Below, one piece after another: positions 62,201-64,000 of a stretch of DNA of 64,000 bases (its first letter is position 1; each line of letters opens with the position of its first letter). The stretch comes from Azadirachta indica (lineage: Eukaryota; Streptophyta; Magnoliopsida; Sapindales; Meliaceae). A model generated the notes under the pieces. It worked only from the letters and a program-made list of their open reading frames with translations, had not been told where the DNA came from and made no database searches. The translations under genes were made by a program, and so were the position numbers. The stretch spans positions 926,481-990,480 of the forward strand of contig CM040448.1 of NCBI GenBank assembly GCA_022749755.1. Reading direction: 5' to 3'.

Positions 62201-62672
62201 ACAGAGGAACCCACCATAATATAAATTCGTGCTCAAATAACTCTAATTTACTATCTCACATTTTGACAATGTGAGATAACAAGAAAATAGACTCCATGTT
62301 TACCAGGATACAAAAGGACAATGGAAATTCAGTTATAGTCAGAAACTTCAATTTCCCATTCAAGGATTATTTTCATCTATGTTCAAGAACTTCAAAAGCA
62401 AAAAGTGTCAACTTTTGCAAGATAAAGAAAACCCAGAAAATAAAAATCAATTGAGTACACGAGTATGGTTATATTTTTCAGAGAAAGAAAGGAGACGCAT
62501 GGAGATGTGCACAAAAGCACAAACCTCGGATAGAAATTCATATCAAGAACACAAGTTAAAGAGAAAGAATTACAGAAAATCCAGTTTGAAGTTGGCAATC
62601 GTTTAGTGTCTTGTAAACGCCAATAACATCTCCCTTTCTAACAACGTAAAAAGCATCTTTCTCTTCCGCCAT
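59292..62672 (-). CDS. RNase H1-type protein: hybrid-binding (viroplasmin-like) domain plus RNase H domain
   Basis: Nine exons on the minus strand: 62574-62672, 61690-61848, 61287-61349, 60652-60747, 60285-60377, 60054-60197, 59715-59822, 59490-59541 and 59292-59380, giving 300 residues. Residues ~6-60 are the RNA/DNA hybrid-binding domain of RNase H1 (FYVVRKGDVIGVYKTLNDCQ, then DPSVTVYKGYGLSKEAEEYL). After a Ser-rich linker the RNase H fold has all four acidic catalytic positions: Asp in LEFDGASKGNPG, Glu in NNVAEYRAVI, Asp in AQGDSKLVCMQIQG and Asp in NSDADAQANKGI. It should cut RNA in RNA/DNA hybrids (R-loops, primers). No clear transit peptide is present, so a nuclear location is likely, although other plant RNase H1 paralogues serve organelles. 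The joins for exons 8 and 9 rest on phase and the catalytic motif and are the least certain. Confidence 0.9.
62252..62278. repeat. Small hairpin in RNase H intron 1
   Basis: Perfect 11-base arms TATCTCACATT and AATGTGAGATA with a 5-base loop. Probably chance or a small element remnant. Confidence 0.6.
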
Positions 62673-63546
62673 TAATGATCAAGCACTCAAAAAGGTCAAA
62701 GCTTTTTCAGTTTCTCGTATGGTGTTTTCTACTGTGCGTTGAATGACAAAGGACGTATGATACAGACTGAAAACGTAGACTTAAGAGACTTTCGTGTCGG
62801 GGTGGCGAAAAAGGGGCCGTAGGATAATAACACTCGGGTCCTTGATTTTAATTAATTTCACGTCGATCCTGCAGTTATGGATTTCAAGAAAGAATTGAAA
62901 TTATCTTTATATCAAACTCTAATTTAACTCGAAAGAGTATTCTTTGATGTAAAGACATTAACAGAAGCCCTAAAAGTAAAATTTTCATAAAGAAAAAAAA
63001 AAATCTCTCTTTTTCTTCGAAGAAAATATATCCAAAGGACCAAAACTCACCATGCTACATCTCATTTACGATTATGAAAAAGTAGGACCAACAAATTTAG
63101 CAGATGCCCCATTCTATCAGAGTATTAATTTTAATTTTAACAAGACTAAAGAGCAAATAAAAACACCAGGGGGACCATTAGATTTTCTTGACACACCACA
63201 CCAGAGGAGATAAGAAAAAACATAAGCAATTAAGTGTTGTAATCAAGATATTCAATTCCAGTAGTACTCTTAACAAAATCTACGTGAGTCCGCAACGTCC
63301 GCATTTCTACTGTGTTTCTACATTCTTGTGTGTAGATTTTCAGTCTACCAAAACCGCTTGAATGAGCATGAATCAAGATATGAAGTACTCCTATATGAGA
63401 TGAATTAGCCGATGAAGAAACTTTGGGATTGGAGAAAGGTTCAGGCCAGCTTAAAATGCAAGGTAGTTCACACTGTAACAGATTCCTTTCTTTTAACCTT
63501 CGAACTCTTCCCAAAGTTTGTGGGATCTTTGTGCCTACAGTAGATC
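62673..63546. other. RNase H promoter and EMB506-like 3' UTR
   Basis: Head-to-tail spacer with the RNase H gene promoter and the 3' UTR of the next gene. The open frame across 63230-63550 overlaps the end of that gene and shows no conserved sequence. Nothing else seen. Confidence 0.55.
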
Positions 63547-64000
63547 TCACTCAACTGGTAAAATCTTCACTAACTTGGCAAGGTCATAGGATTTGAAGTC
63601 CCTCCCATAACACAAGCTCATATCCAGAGCTGTTTTCCCATCCTGAAAGATAGCAAACCAACCATATCAAATTCCTATTTGCTACATGAAGCGAGAAAAG
63701 AAAAGGTCTTCACATGGTACATAAGCAAAGATATAAATATAATAGATTTACTTCCTCAAACAAGTCTATACTAATTCTATCTCTAATAAGTTGATGGTAC
63801 AAGATTGAGAAGGGAAAAATGAGAAATTTCCAAAACTGCAGCAATTTTTCTGAAACATATAGTCCCACAAAACTTTACCTTGTTTTTCCTTGTCTTATCT
63901 GCACCATTGATTAACAAAACTTTTGCTATGTCTCTATTTCTGCTTTGTATGGCAATATGCAATGGAGTCCATCCTTCCTGTATGAAAGGGTATGAAACAA
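63547..64000 (-). CDS. EMB506: EMB506-like chloroplast ankyrin-repeat protein (3' end only)
   Basis: Only the last two exons are in the window: 63879-63977 and 63547-63642; the rest lies beyond the right edge. They encode an ankyrin repeat ([20 protein letters not shown] then [13 protein letters not shown]) and the family tail ([20 protein letters not shown] then [11 protein letters not shown]). This tail matches EMB506 better than generic ankyrin proteins. EMB506 works with AKRP in chloroplasts and is needed for embryo development in Arabidopsis. The frame is supported by the acceptors at 63978 and 63643, the donor at 63878 and the TGA at 63547-63549. Confidence 0.85.

Noticed and set aside
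59292..62672. Viroplasmin-like domain as evidence of an inserted viral gene
   Set aside because: The domain is the normal hybrid-binding domain of cellular RNase H1, and the gene has nine exons and plant-type conservation.
63230..63550. 106-codon minus-strand ORF at the right end
   Set aside because: Lies in the 3' UTR of the EMB506-like gene, just past its stop, with no recognisable sequence.

Overview
The window is nuclear DNA from a flowering plant. Genes are split by GT-AG introns, intergenic DNA is AT-rich with many microsatellites, and products carry chloroplast transit peptides or plant secretory signals. A SAG101 gene, which grasses lack, points to a eudicot. A woody rosid is plausible, but the species cannot be fixed from the sequence. 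I rebuilt exon chains by hand from splice signals and family conservation. Every complete multi-exon model below sums to a multiple of three with no internal stop.

Layout, left to right. (1) 1-10 kb, plus strand: a secreted CREG-like protein, then CFM2, a four-CRM-domain chloroplast intron-splicing factor. (2) 10-16 kb: no convincing protein gene. This stretch holds two related non-coding loci, each with the same 25-base element that pairs with miR165/166 but has a three-base central bulge, the hallmark of an endogenous target mimic. (3) 16-22 kb, plus strand: the catalytic subunit of ferredoxin-thioredoxin reductase and a SAM-domain protein. (4) 22-31 kb: an AN1 zinc-finger stress-associated protein (minus), a U-box/ARM E3 ligase with overlapping upstream ORFs (plus) and a class III peroxidase (minus). 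(5) 33-46 kb, all minus: SAG101 (immunity), the 18-exon GPI ethanolamine-phosphate transferase PIG-N, and an unrecognised 472-residue charged protein with an internal duplication. (6) 48-53 kb, minus: an unusual secreted protein with a lysine/glycine repeat block and an acidic tail, beside a GASA14-like gibberellin-regulated protein. The two seem to share leader and mini-exon structure. A decayed fragment of the next chloroplast gene lies between them. (7) 55-64 kb, minus: an HMA-like chloroplast protein without the metal-binding CxxC, an RNase H1-type enzyme, and the 3' end of an EMB506-like ankyrin gene.

The genes do not form one pathway. Several encode chloroplast functions (CFM2, FTR-B, the HMA-like protein, EMB506-like) and several act in stress or defence (SAP, PUB, peroxidase, SAG101, GASA). 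From memory, several neighbour pairs are also neighbours in Arabidopsis (CREG/FTR-B, SAP12/peroxidase, PUB40/peroxidase/EMB506, GASA14/SAG101, CFM2/PIG-N/RNase H), so the order looks like an ancestral block that was later split.

The strongest candidate for an undescribed system is the tandem pair of putative miR166 decoy RNAs at 11.0-11.8 kb and 13.6-14.3 kb. Second is the lysine-rich secreted gene that may have arisen from GASA14-type parts.
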